A stretch of 64,000 nt of DNA, taken from NCBI RefSeq assembly GCF_011075055.1, contig NC_058143.1, forward strand, positions 11,671,057 to 11,735,056, given 5' to 3'. This document shows, one piece after another, positions 30,828-43,565 of the stretch (the stretch's first letter is position 1; each line of letters opens with the position of its first letter). The DNA comes from Mangifera indica (taxonomy: Eukaryota; Streptophyta; Magnoliopsida; Sapindales; Anacardiaceae). The notes beneath the pieces were generated by a model. The model searched no databases. It had not been told where the DNA came from and saw only the letters and a program-made list of their open reading frames with translations. Both the position numbers and the translations under genes were made by a program.

Positions 30828-33800
30828 TATTCTCACTACTAATATCAATGGGTTTTATCAATTATCTAAGCCAAGTGACAATACTTAGCATCCTCAAGTA
30901 ATGTGGGATACTTATATATATCCAACATCTCATCATACTTTACTAATATGAGATTTGACTTGGGATATAAATTATAACATATTTTGAGTATACAAAAACA
31001 ATACACAAATGATATATCATCATGTGATTGAGTAATTTTAAATTAAAGAAAAAATAACACCTAAACACATGATTACACATAATTTATGTATTTATTTTGT
31101 ATATTCAAAATATATACACGTAATATTACTCATTACAAAGTAACCCAATTTTGAGAATGATCAATATCTTTTTATTTGTATTATATATACTTTCATCATA
31201 GTAAAATAAGAATGAATTTTATCTTTATTATATTTCTTTAGCCCATGAAGAATCTCAACCATAGGGGCATTCAAGTAAGCTTGTAACACTCTCCACTTCT
31301 ACATATTTGTATTAGCAAATTGTTAATATTTTACTAATCCTTTTTTAATAAATATATCGAACTATACCAAATTTTATTTTATTTTTTTAATAAAAGAAGC
31401 CAAACACTTATATTTTTCTTTTGAAAGAATTTAACTTTTAAATTTTTCCATATAAAGGACTAAATTTTTAGTATTTTTTTATTAAAGATACCAAACAAAC
31501 ACAATTAATATTGTTTGTTCAATAAAAAAATCTAAAAGTTTGATTTAGGAAAATTTAAAAGTTTAATTTCTTCAATAATTTTTTTTTTTTAAACGTTAAA
31601 ATTTTAAAAGACGAAATAACTAGGTCAATGAGGACTAATGACCCTATTTTCCCATCTAACTTATTATATATTTATAGAATAACATCACTTAGAGGTATCC
31701 AATAATGATGTACTAAACTTTGTTTTTTTTTCTATTGAAAAGACTAAATTTTCAAAATTTACTATATAAATTATCAGACTTTCAAATTTAAATATTAAAA
31801 TAACTAAATTTTTAGTATTTTTTATTTAATGTATCAAACTAATCACTATGCTACTAAAATAAGACAAAATCAACAACACTAATTATGTTTGTTTGGTACA
31901 TTTAATAAGATTTACCAAAAGTTTGGTTTTTTAATGGAACATTTTGAGAGTTTACATTATTTATTAGAAAATTTTGTTATTTCAATTATTTAAATAAAAA
32001 AATGATACATTGATTCCTATAAATATTTCAACAAAATTATATACAATTAGTTTTGAGTATTTAATTGGGCACTTGAATGATATGTCATAATGTGATTGCG
32101 TATTTTAAATTAAGATAAAATATTATTTAATCATATAATGACAGATTATCTAGATACTTAATTGAATACACAATGTAGTACTCAAGTATAATTATCTCTA
32201 TAGTTATTTAATTTTGCTAAAGTTTTATTAACATTGTATTTGTATACAATGCTAAAATTCTTTTGTCTGAGACAAAATTTAAAGTGATTTTTTTAAGCTC
32301 AGCAAATATTTCATTAATTATTTTTTGAAATAATTTTGGCCTTCTGTTAAATTAGTTTACTTTAGCTTCGACTACTTCAACTGAAGCAAGTAGCCAGAAT
32401 AGAACTGTATCCTCTATATATAAGGCATGCATGTGAAGCCAACCGACCAAAATTTTCTAATCTGTCACTCTATAGCATAAAATTTTAATCAGAAGGCTTC
32501 ATGGACTCCATGTTTTTTTCTTATTTTTTTTGTTCACGGACTCCATGTTACTTTCCATATTAACCCGCCTTTTAAAAAAAAATGCCACCTAATGATAATC
32601 AATTAACAATACAAATATTCCCTATTTGGCTTCCAATCTTCTTCCTCCAACCTTATCTAATCTCTGGAAGATATGTGCTTATGCTTTTAAGCTCAAAGAC
32701 ATAATCATGTTTGAACTGACCCGCTTGCCAAATTTTATCAATCATGTATCATCTTTATCATATTTTCATCACCTTTTATCTTATATATACTTTCAATCAT
32801 ATTATAATGATATTGTTTTATTATTTCTTTTTTATAAGTAGAATCAGTGGCCACTTTTTGTATAAAACATGATGCATAAGGATCCTTAATATACAAACAT
32901 ATTATTCATTTACCACATTTGCTTTATTTATGGGTTTGTGTTTACTGTCTCACATATTTGAAGAACAATTATAACATTTTTCCTAATGAATATGCACTGT
33001 TTAGCTTTATCTTTATCAAAGATTAAGCATATCAACCGATTCAATATTAAAATATTGCATGCTTAAACACATAATCCATCATAGTTTAACTTTTAGACTT
33101 GATAATCCAAAATATCTACATGTTTTGATAGTTTAAGTGCTAACAAATTAATGAACTAGTTTTGTTTTTATCATCTTTAAACTATGTAAAATACTTATAC
33201 ATACTCAACATCTCTTTTGTACTTTATCACTATGAGACATCTCTTAAGATATTATAATATAACCTAGTTTTGGATAAAACTGAATAATTGTTTATTTTTA
33301 AATTATTCAGTTATAAGTCATCAGTCATCTTTTATCTTTATCATATTTTGTAAAATAAGAATGAACTTTATCTTTATTATATTCTCACTTTATCATTTAT
33401 TCAAACAAAGTAATAATACTTTTTCATCTTCGTTTACAAGGATAAAACCAATCCCTGTATATATATATATATGTATGTTTGTATATATGTAAAAGGGTAT
33501 GCTTTTTCTTTTCAAACATTAAAGCACATTGGTATCTTTATTATATAACATCACTTTTAAGGTATTTAAATATGAGATATTAGATGGATTTTGGTTTTTT
33601 TTTTTAAATTATTAAAAAGACTAGAATTTCAAAATTTTCTATTACAATAATCAAAATTTCTTTTTTTTTTTAATTTAAAACTAACCACTTGAATATAAAT
33701 GATATCACATTGTTTGAATTAACTTTTTCTACATTTATTTAATTTTGTTTAAGTTTTGATAATCCAATTAAATATATAAATAATATCACATCATTTGAAT

Positions 33801-33943
33801 ACTCAAAATTGAATATATAGACCATGTTCTTTCTTGTTTCTAAAACAAATTTTAAAGAAAATTTTTAATCTCAACCAAGGTTCTATTATTATTATGTTTT
33901 TCTCCATCTACAAGAAGCTCTTGATCTGACGAGTCGAGATCGG
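30828..33943. repeat. AT-rich duplicated spacer before copy D
   Basis: No gene. 30828-32330 parallels 16650-18340, and 32330-32770 is another copy of the 18341 repeat. The promoter remnant at 33450-33490 has become a TA microsatellite, so no clean TATA box is left for D. Confidence 0.5.
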
Positions 33944-36235
33944 CAGTAAAACTGATTTTTAAGAGTCTTATCAGTCAGCCCTGAATGACGATTGGAAATC
34001 TCTGAAGGGCTTCCATGAGAAACATAAACGTTTGCTGTCATATCCTGTAACGACCTCCAGGGACCATGCATTTCACTTGGCTGTGTTCAGCCCCAAAAAA
34101 GAAAGAACCGCTTCAATCTTTACATAATATTTCCAAAGAAGATTTTATCATGAGGCATGGCTATTTAGGAAAAATGGCTGCGAGAACACAGCTCTTCATG
34201 AGGCTGCAGCCAATGGGAACCTAGAGGCCACATGTCCTAGCGTTCTTTCAATGAGCACCAGAAGACTACCACGTGCTATGAAACCTCATCTTAACCTTTT
34301 ACGTGCTCTGAAAATGTTTCACATGGCAACATGCACCCCTAGACATTCTTAGAAGACCATCGTGTGCGAACAGGAGTTTCCAAAACATTTTCACACGCCA
34401 TAATATGTTACACGCATGTGTACACTAGAAGAAATATGTAACACGCTTGAACGAACCACAAAACCATCACACATGCTACCATACCTTCTGAACAGTGCTC
34501 ACACGCTGCATGAACCTATTTGTCCACGCGCCTCTGACTATCTACACGCACCCTCACGTGCTTCATCCACGACTTACAACCGTTCGTGATCTTGAATGGC
34601 GCGCACGTGCACCTAGACGGGTTAATCTACACTGATTGGGTTGATTCTAGGCATGATTTGATCCCATTTGACTTTGACCAGATCGTCTTAACGCTCTTGG
34701 CTTGAGAGTCAATCTTCCGGGTTTTCGTAACTAAGTTTTGACCTATGACTGTGAAAGAAACCCTAGCGTCGATTTTGAGACTCCAGCAACGCAATTCGCC
34801 GGTCATTGATGGTCTAATCGGTTTCTAAAGAGGAGTAAAGTAACCTATGACTTACAGGCTTGGCTATACGGGCAATTTCGTTGTTGGATTCTTCGGCAGA
34901 AACCATTAATAGGCAAGTGAACCCAGAGTATCCATTTGATGAAGACCAGTCTTCAAAAGAAGATTATAAGCCAATCCCGTTATTGCTGGCGACTGAAAGG
35001 AATAGTAGAGATTGTAAACAGGATACTAGAAGTACGTCCCCAGCTAGTTGAGCATAAAAACAAACTGGCTCAGAATATATTGCATGTGGCAATTAAGCAC
35101 AATCAATGTGACCTCTTTATTGAAATATATTGGGTTTGTAAAGATGGAAATCAAAATCTATATTATAAAAAATCAATTAGTTTGTGTTAAGGTTTAATTA
35201 AGTATACTTATATATCAACCACTTTATTAATTTTTATTAAATGTGAGACTCTTTTTTATTTAGTCTTCAATACTCTTGATCCATGTGAAAAATATAAAAA
35301 TACCAATGACAAGCTTAGTCCGAAAGGTTGACACAAATGGCTACACCATTTTACACCATGCTGCGGACATGGAGGAAGAGACTACACAAATTAACCCTGA
35401 AGGACCTGCATAACAACTCCAGGATGAGACAAAGTGGTACAAAATAAGCTCGGCCCCCTCTTTCTCCTACAAGATTTTTACCTCATAAATGTGCTTAAAT
35501 GTAAGTTATGTTTTCATATATATGCAGCGTGCAGAGGAGGTAACACTCTTCCACTACGCCATGTTGCGCGACAAGAAGGAAAACAAGACTTGCGAAGAGC
35601 TATTCAAAACGAAGCACAATGAACTACTCAAGCAAGCACAGCAATGGAGAAAAGACACTCCTCACTCTTGCTCTGCAGTGGCTGTTCTCGTTGCTAGCGT
35701 GGCCTTCACAGCTGCCTACACTGTACCAGGGGGCTCCAATGAGAAGGGATTTCCAGTTTTCCTCAACAACACTCTCTTCTTGGTTTTCACAGTCATGGAC
35801 GCTATTGCTTTAACTTGCTCCTTGACCTCCATTGTAATGTTCTTGTCCTTCCTCACATAGCCTTACACGTATGAAGAATTCCACCATAGTCTCTCTGACA
35901 GACTCACAATAGGCTTCGCCTTAATCTTCATTTCGTTGACTACAATAATGCTTGCATTTGCGGCAACATTATTGCTCATAGTTTGTTCGGGAAAGCCACA
36001 TTGGACCACCACTATCATTTACACTGCTGCGTTTTTGACTGTCAGCAAGCATATTTGCGCTCACGAATTTTCCTCTGTATGCTGCATTTGAGAAAACTTT
36101 ATTCAAGTTGTATCGTAAATTGTCTAGGAATCTGCATGTCAAAAAGCCTCCACCATACAGAGTAGCTTGGGGACGAGGTAAATTGTCCAATAAGAATGTT
36201 AATCATAATAAGCGTAGGCTCTCAGGTTGATAAGT
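33944..36235 (+). pseudogene. Ankyrin-PGG pseudogene D
   Basis: The exon 1 part (33944-34230) still gives LNDDWKSL and AFHLAVF but is frameshifted. Exons 1-4 from mid-ankyrin onward are replaced by unrelated DNA (34231-34895). Exon 4 resumes as ETINRQVNPEYPFDEDQSSK and is split by a one-base loss near 35007 and by an AT insertion (35120-35280). The PGG exon starts at 35528 after an intact acceptor. It reads through the PGG motif and second helix (KTCEELFKTKHNELLKQA as in B) until a TAG at 35858-35860, and has a 4-base insertion near 36048. The mix of one clean exon and several breaks says it decayed more recently than the fragments elsewhere. Confidence 0.85.
34231..34895. other. Unrelated insert replacing exons 1-4 in D
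   Basis: It is GC-richer than its surroundings, with many CACG/ACGC/CACGTG motifs. No target duplication or terminal repeat found. No family recognised. It replaces everything from the exon 1 ankyrin repeat to the start of exon 4. Confidence 0.5.
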
Positions 36236-38506
36236 CTCTGGCGCAAGAGATATTACAAATTAGTGCAACTTTTGTATCAATCGTTTAGGGTTTGATCAAA
36301 TCAAGTATACGTATCAAATAAGTGAGTCTTTTACTCTGTTCTACTAGAATTTTATATAAATAGTGGGTATCTTTTAATTTGTATGTTATCTTGTGTCCAT
36401 CAATTCAAAACATACGGTGTATTTTCATTATGCTCCAATAAGATTTTTGGTTTATTATCGTAACATCTATCCAATCCTAAGTATACTTCAAGAAACTCAT
36501 ATTGAATTCAATATTAGAGGATTGTATAATATATATATATATATATATATATTGAATAATTAATTAATAGTACTAAATTATACAATGATATGTTTGAGTT
36601 ATTCAAACCCATGTACTATTTCACAAATTTAAGAAGAGTTGTATATCAATGTTTTTAAAACCGGATTGATAGTCAAACGAAACGTAATATTTAAAAGCCA
36701 ATTAGAGTGTTGATATTTTATAAGGGTTTAAGTGATAAACTTTTAAATTATTAATAATATATTGGTATTTGATAATTATATTAAGTGTTAATGATAGTTT
36801 TGTGATTTTAATAAAAGCAAAACAATTAATTTTAGGACAATCAAATAAAATTTTTTGATAAAAATGGATGATGGGTAAAAATTTGACATTTTAAAATCTA
36901 AAGAGTAAAAAAGTACTTTCATGAAACATTGGGTGGGAAATAGTCATTTAACGAGTTTTGTCTAAATTCATGTGCTTCTCCACCTCCTCTTATGAAGACC
37001 CACATCTTGGGTCGGTCCATGGGTCGTAGCCTAAGGCTCTAGGCATGTCTTGTAATTTTACTATCATGTCCTCATTGGTTGTACCTAAAAAAGGGACTAT
37101 AGACTAGGATAATCTAGTTACAAATTTAGGAATTATTAATTATTTCTGTCAAAAATAGAAATGATCATCTAATAGGGAAGTTTAATACATTGAATAGTAT
37201 GAATATGAAGAATCTACACGTAATACGATAATATTAATCATAAGATAATAATCATGTATCGTTTTCATGGTAAAATATATGTCAATGTCAAATATCATTT
37301 TCTAATCAATATTCATATTGTCGAATACTAGTTTGTCTAACCAATTTAGACAAGCATTGTTCAAATGGTGTATTAGGTGTTAGAGCTCATAGTTGAGGAT
37401 CCAATGTTTTATTTTCCAAAGACAATGTTATCATTAGTGTTGGATATTCTTAACTAATAAATGCCCTATTCATCTTTGATTGACATTGTTTTAATGTTAT
37501 GTTAGGTGTTAGAGTAGATGCCAAAAGGTTATTTTAACAATTATTTTAAAACCAAAATCAAATCATAATATAAAGTTAGATCAAATCAACTACTCTGCTA
37601 TCGAGTTCTACTATATCTTATGGCGAGATATCATCGACGAATCATTTCCCAAAAATGCGTCTTGGATTACTTACTATAACCATATCAATCAGTTCTACTT
37701 ATAAATTGAAGTCCTATATTGCCATCATCATCTAAATAATTACAATTTCTTTTTTCTTCAAGATCTATGGAGCTTCAGTCTTCATCCCCTCCAATGAGTC
37801 CTTTCTTAAATAAATTTTTAGTGAGAGTAATGAATAAACTTACAAAAAGTTTTCATCACAGTCAGATTAGTAACTCATCAGAAGTCTACGGCCATTAAAA
37901 TCACATGGCAACAATATTTTACGGTGTTAGGAATAGCAATATTTTACGGTGTTAAAATCACAGTCAGGGTGTTCAATGACACAGAGGCAGTATTTTATTC
38001 ACATATATTGATATTTTGTTTACATGTAGCAATATGCTACTTACTATAAAAGATATTAAACTATATATTTATGTACTAAATTATTTAAAACATTGTTACA
38101 AAGATCCAAAAAATAATATATGTAACCAAAACATCAGTCTGTTGAAGTTATTGATCCATTACCATACTGTGACCCTACCTTCCACCCACACGCATTATCA
38201 TATTATGTCAAAATTCCCAGTTTTACACAAACAAAAGCAGATTCATAATTCAACCCACGGAGGCATGGACATTGAAGAAGAACCAATACATGCTACTTAT
38301 AGCCAAATCAATAAAGTCACTAGGCTGGTACCCTAGCATGACCCTACCCTTCAGGAACATATTCTATCATTTCACATCAAATTTCCTATTGCTTTCAGAA
38401 AGTGATAGGACCTCGGTTTGGAAAGTGTACACAAGGAGACGTGGTTCCAACACCAGCCAAATGGACCAGTAAAGGAATGTGGCCGAGGGAGAGATTCTAA
38501 CGATGT

Positions 38507-38549
<43 letters not shown>
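38507..38549. repeat. Uninterrupted run of 43 G
   Basis: Positions 38507-38549 are all G, followed by GGTGTGGTGTGTGATGTGG. A run of this length is rare, could form G-quadruplexes, and is prone to copy-number error in assembly. Confidence 0.9.
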
Positions 38550-38550
<1 letters not shown>

Positions 38551-38809
38551 GGTGTGGTGTGTGATGTGGTGTGGTTTGGAAGAATCACACATGGACCTAT
38601 GGGGTGGAAGAAGGGGGAAAGGCAGGAATAAATTAAGAAGGGATTGGGAAGCATTGAGCTGATTGAGAAGTTCCGGCTCCTTGATTTGCCGGACTTTAGT
38701 TGGTTGTTAGCTTCTGCTGTTGATATTAATCATCTAGTGTGGACTGTGTAAAGATAGGAACTCTCGTTGATTATACATAAATAAATACATATATATGTAC
38801 ATATATCCA

Positions 38810-38838
38810 CACACACGTGTGTGTGTGTGTGTGTGTGA
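38810..38838. repeat. CA/TG microsatellite
   Basis: CCACACACACG followed by TGTGTGTGTGTG forms a small hairpin-capable dinucleotide tract just before the palindromic element. Confidence 0.8.
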
Positions 38839-39614
38839 ATTAATGTTTTGTCTTCAATCCTGAGTATTGTTTGACTGTGAGTGCGGGTTGGCTGTTTTAT
38901 GTTTTTGTGTGTGTGAGAAATTGGTGTGCCGAGAATTACCCAAAAAGAAAAGGGGAATTGAAATTTTTAGCACTTTTTTATTTCGTGTATACAAAATTGT
39001 CACCTATCCTAAAGCTTTCACAAATATACCACAACAGTACTCACCTTCCCCAAAATACCCCTCTTCAATCTTTCATGCATAAATTCTCTTTCTTCTTCTC
39101 TGCAACTTTTTTTTCTCTTCTTCCTCTTCTTCCAAAGTTATAAAGAAATCACTCTCTCTTCTCCCTCATCTTCAAAAACAAAAACAGAAAGGAAACAACC
39201 AAATTCTTCAAATTAAGAATTCTTCAAAATAAGGATTTAAAAAAAAAAAGTGGAAAAAAAAGAGCAACCTACAAGATAAAAAATGACCATCGAAGAAATG
39301 ACCATGTAAGATGATCATGTAACAGTATTTAACTGGAAAAAGAAAAAAAAATTGATATTTAAGGATTTAAGTGAAACAAAAAAAACTGGGCATTTAACTT
39401 AAAAAAAAAAAAGTTGACGTGAAAGTTGTTGTGTAACGCCAACCCTTAATATATGTATATAATATTAAATAATATTATTATATTAATATAATATATTATA
39501 TACTATAATATTATAATATATTATAATTTATATAATTAAATTATAATATTTTATAATATAATATTACATATATAATATAAAATATATTATATATAATATA
39601 TATAATTATTAGAG

Positions 39615-39636
39615 GGGTTGGCGGCATCGCCAACCC
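39615..39636. repeat. GC hairpin module 1 in the palindrome
   Basis: GGGTTGGCG-GCAT-CGCCAACCC: a 9-bp perfect stem with a 4-base loop, embedded in A/T-only DNA. The mirror module is at 42332-42357 (GGGGTTGGCGATGCCGCC then AACCCC). Confidence 0.85.
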
Positions 39637-40268
39637 TGGTAATATATATTATATATATAATAATATTATTATATTATAATATTATAATTATATATTAATA
39701 TAATATTATTATATTAATATAATATATAAAATATTATAATTTATATAATTAATTTTTAATATTATTATAATATTTTATAATATAATATTATATAATATAT
39801 ATAATATATTATATTATATATAATATTATATATTCTATAATTATATATTATTATAATATATTACATATTTTATATAATAAAATTTATATAATTATAAATA
39901 TTATATTATAATATAATTTTATATTTTATAAAATATATGTAAAAGCAGTCTGGGTTGGCGATAAGGGAAATTGGCCTGTAGCATTAATGTAGGGTGGGCC
40001 CACCTTTTATAAAACAAAACATGATTTATATATATATAATTATTTAATTTTATATATATATATATGATATATTATATTATATTTTAATTAGAATATTATA
40101 ATTATATTATATAATTATATATTATAATATATTATATACTATAATATTATCATATAATAATATATTAATATAATATATAATATATTATAATTTAAATAAT
40201 ATTATTATAATATAATATTACATATATAATATAATATATATAAAATATATTATATATAATTATTACTA

Positions 40269-40328
40269 GGGGTTGGCAGCATCGCCAACCATTGGCGCCG
40301 CCGAGGGTTGGCGATGTCGCCAACCCCT
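40269..40328. repeat. Double GC hairpin module in the left arm
   Basis: Two GGTTGGC/GCCAACC hairpins in tandem, joined by ATTGGCGCCGCCGAG. The mirror is at 41657-41720, where the joint reads CTTGGCGCCGCCAAG. Confidence 0.85.
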
Positions 40329-40947
40329 GATTATATATATTATATATTATATATATATAATATTATATTATAATATAATTTTATATTTTATAAAATATAT
40401 GTAAAAGGAGTCTGGGTTGGCGATAACGGGAAATTGGCCTGTAGCATTAATGTAGGGTGGGCCCACCCTTTATAAAGCAAAGCATGATTTTTATATATGT
40501 ATAATTATTTAATTCTATATATATATATAATTATATTATATAATTATATTAATATATGATATATTATATTATATTTTAATTAGAATATTATAATTATATA
40601 TTATTTATATTATTATAATTATTATTTTATTATAATAGTATATTAATATTAAAATATATTATTATATATTATTATAATATTAAAGATATTCTAGTATTAA
40701 TAATTATATATTATAATATATAATATTATATATATTAATATAATATATATAATATTATATTAATATATTTTTTTTCCAGTATTAATAATTATATATTATA
40801 ATAAATAATATTATATTATATATAATATTATTATTTTTATATATTATATTATAATAAATAATATATTATATTATTAATATATATATATTAATATTATATA
40901 TAATATATAATATTATATATTATATATATAATATATAATATATAATT

Positions 40948-41015
40948 GCCAAAGGTTGGCGGCATCGCCAACCCTTGGCGACGCCAAGGGTTGGCGACCC
41001 CGCCAACCTTTGGCA

Positions 41016-41016
<1 letters not shown>
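40948..41016. repeat. Central hairpin at the symmetry axis
   Basis: Two hairpins, GGTTGGCGGCATCGCCAACC and GGTTGGCGACCCCGCCAACC, are joined by the axis CTTGGCGACGCCAAG and bounded by GCCAAA and TTTGGC. The whole core is itself one palindrome. Confidence 0.88.
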
Positions 41017-41060
<44 letters not shown>

Positions 41061-41439
41061 TTATATATATATAATATATAATATTATATATATATAATAT
41101 TAATATATATATATTAATAATATAATATATTATTTATTATAATATAATATATAAAAATAATATTATTATATATAATATAATATTATTTATTATAATATAT
41201 AATTATTAATACTGGCAAAAAAATATATTAATATAATATTATATATATATAATATTATATATTATAATACATAATTATTAATACTAGAATATCTTTAATA
41301 TTATAATAATATATAATAATATATTTTAATATTAATATACTATTATAATAAAATAATAATTATAATAATATAAATAATATATAATTATAATATTCTAATT
41401 AAAATATAATATAATATATTAATATAAATATATAATATA

Positions 41440-41478
<39 letters not shown>

Positions 41479-43346
41479 TAATTATACATATATAAAAATC
41501 ATGCTTTGCTTTATAAAGGGTGGGCCCACCCTACATTAATGCTACAAGCCAATTTCTCCTTATCGCCAACCCAGACTCCTTTTACATATATTTTATAAAA
41601 TATAAAATTATATTATAATATAATATTATATATATATAATATATAATATATATAACCAGGGGTTGGCGACATTGCCAACCCTTGGCGCCGCCAAGGGTTG
41701 GCGATGCCGCCAACCCCTGGTAATAATTATATATAATATATTTTATATATATTATATTATATATGTAATATTATATTATAATAATATTATTTAAATTATA
41801 ATATATTATATATTATATTAATATATTATTATATGATATTATTATAGTATATAATATATTATAATATATAATTATAATATTCTAATTAAAATATAATATA
41901 TCATATATTAATATATAATATAATTATATATATATATAATTAAATAATTATATATATATAAAAATCATGTTTTGCTTTATAAAAGGTGGGCCCACCCTAC
42001 ATTAATGCTACAGGCCAATTTCCCTTATCGCCAACCCAGACTGCTTTTACATATATTTTATAAAATATAAAATTATATTATAATATAATATTTATAATTA
42101 TATAAATTTTATTATATAAAATATGTAATATATTATAATAATATATAATTATAGAATATATAATATTATATATATTATATAATATTATATTATAAAATAT
42201 TATAATAATATTAAAAATTAATTATATAAATTATAATATTTTATATATTATATTAATATAATAATATTATATTAATATATAATTATAATATTTTAATATA
42301 ATATTATTATTATATATATAATATATATTACCAGGGGTTGGCGATGCCGCCAACCCCTGTAATAATTATATATATTATATATAATATATTTTATATTATA
42401 TATGTAATATTATATTATAAAATATTATAATTTAATTATATAAATGATAATATATTATAATATTATAGTATATAATATATTATATTAATATAATAATATT
42501 ATTTAATATTATATACATATATTAAGGGTTGGCGTTACACAACAACTTTCACGCCAACCTTTTTTTTTTTTTTAAGTTAAATGCCCAGTTTTTTTTGTTT
42601 CACTTAAATCCTTAAATATCAATTTTTTTTTCTTTTTCCAGTTAAATACTGTTACATGATCATCTTACACGGTCATTTCTTCGATGGTCATTTTTTATCT
42701 TGTAAGTTGCTCTTTTTTTTCCCCTTTTTTTTTTTTAAATCCTACTTTGAAGAATTCTTAATTTGAAGAATTTGGTTGTTTCCTTCTTGTTTTTGTTTTT
42801 GAAGATAAGAGAGAAGAGAGAGTGATTTATTTATAACTTTGGAAGAAGAGAAAAAAAAGTTACAGAGAAGAGGAGAGAGAATTTATGCATGAAAGATTGA
42901 AGAGGGGTATTTTGGGGAAGGTGAGTACTGTTGTGGTATATTTGTGAAAGCTTTAGGATAGGTGGCAATTTTGTATACACGGAATAAAAAAGTGCTAAAA
43001 ATTTCAATTTCCCAAAAGAAAATTGGTGTGTTGAGGAATTAGGTGCTGCAGGTTCAGGGTTCCATCAGAAAGCAAACAAAGCTGAACTACAACTGACCTA
43101 TTAAAGCCAGAACAAGAACCAAACATCGTACTTCTAACTATCACATCAGTCCAGTAACGTTACCGGACCAGTACCATTCTGAGAACCTACCTCCTGAAAC
43201 GCAACCTAATATATGATATCAAAAATAGCAGTTTTTCACAAGAAAAAGAATCTGATTTTGAAACTGACCCATTATATCTGAGCATAAAAAGCCTGAAAAC
43301 ACATAAAAGATCTTTAAACAAAGAAAAATTACTACCTAACAGTTAC

Positions 43347-43565
43347 AGCCATGACGGAGTCGCCAGGAGCTATGAGATTATACGCAAACCAAAGATCATC
43401 TGAATCCACTGGAACCATCTGGAAAAGGCGCAATCACCCATATATCAAATTCAATGTTACAACACGATACAGCATGAGTAAGCACGAAATTGAATTGGGT
43501 TTTGTAGATTTTACCTTGACGCTTCCAGGTCCATTGGGTACTAAATCTCTGCGTACGATTCTCAT
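43347..43565 (-). pseudogene. PEL1: 5' exons of a Pelota (Dom34-type) gene; rest not found
   Basis: Minus strand exon 1 (43565-43515) encodes MRIVRRDLVPNGPGSVK and ends at GTAAAAT. After a CTTTTCCAG acceptor, exon 2 (43418-43347) encodes [20 protein letters not shown] then SVMA and ends at GTAACT. Both match the N-terminus of eukaryotic Pelota, the ribosome-rescue factor that with Hbs1 releases stalled ribosomes (family knowledge). The 41 aa are undamaged and the splice phases agree. The next exon (TVRKVLRE...) should follow toward lower coordinates, but 43346-43014 lacks it and the palindromic element begins there. I found no later exon down to 36.6 kb. It is either a truncated copy or a gene with a very long intron 2. 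Type is set to pseudogene on that basis, with moderate certainty. Confidence 0.7.

Larger units (their letters stand above)
36236..38951. other. Gene-poor region between D and the palindrome
   Basis: 3' flank of D to about 36640, with a TA microsatellite at 36527-36552. A GGGTGGGAAATAGTCATTT motif near 36940 looks like a lost Mutator-like right end. 37000-38950 has ordinary complexity and no match to the rest of the window. It holds a diverged direct repeat (about 38169 and 38338: GACCCTAC...CA(A/T)ATT(C/T)CC) and no recognised exon on either strand. Confidence 0.4.
38952..43013. mobile_element. 4.06-kb palindromic (fold-back) element, 9-bp target duplication
   Basis: The two halves are reverse complements over their whole length. 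The outer arms start GGGGAATTGAAATTTTTAGC and end GCTAAAAATTTCAATTTCCC. About 470 bp of ordinary sequence on each side (38952-39440 and 42525-43013) matches with few differences, including the CTTTCACAAATATACCACAA and CATGATCATCTTAC blocks. The inner 3.1 kb is almost pure A/T with GC hairpins. The symmetry axis is at 40981 (CCCTTGGCG-A-CGCCAAGGG), giving arms of 2029 and 2032 bp. The direct repeat AAAAGAAAA flanks it at 38943-38951 and 43014-43022. A 9-bp duplication with long terminal repeats suggests a Mutator-like fold-back element, though its ends are not the GGCC type of the other elements here. No transposase or other protein gene is visible. An assembly artefact is possible but the target duplication argues against it. 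Confidence 0.85.

Noticed and set aside
38367..38654. Minus-strand frame with a long proline run
   Set aside because: The prolines are the complement of the 43-G run. No splice or family support.
38640..38750. Short plus-strand frame ending RLLDLPDFSWLLASAVDINH...
   Set aside because: It reads like protein but has a stop just upstream, no visible acceptor and no family I recognise. Too little to call.
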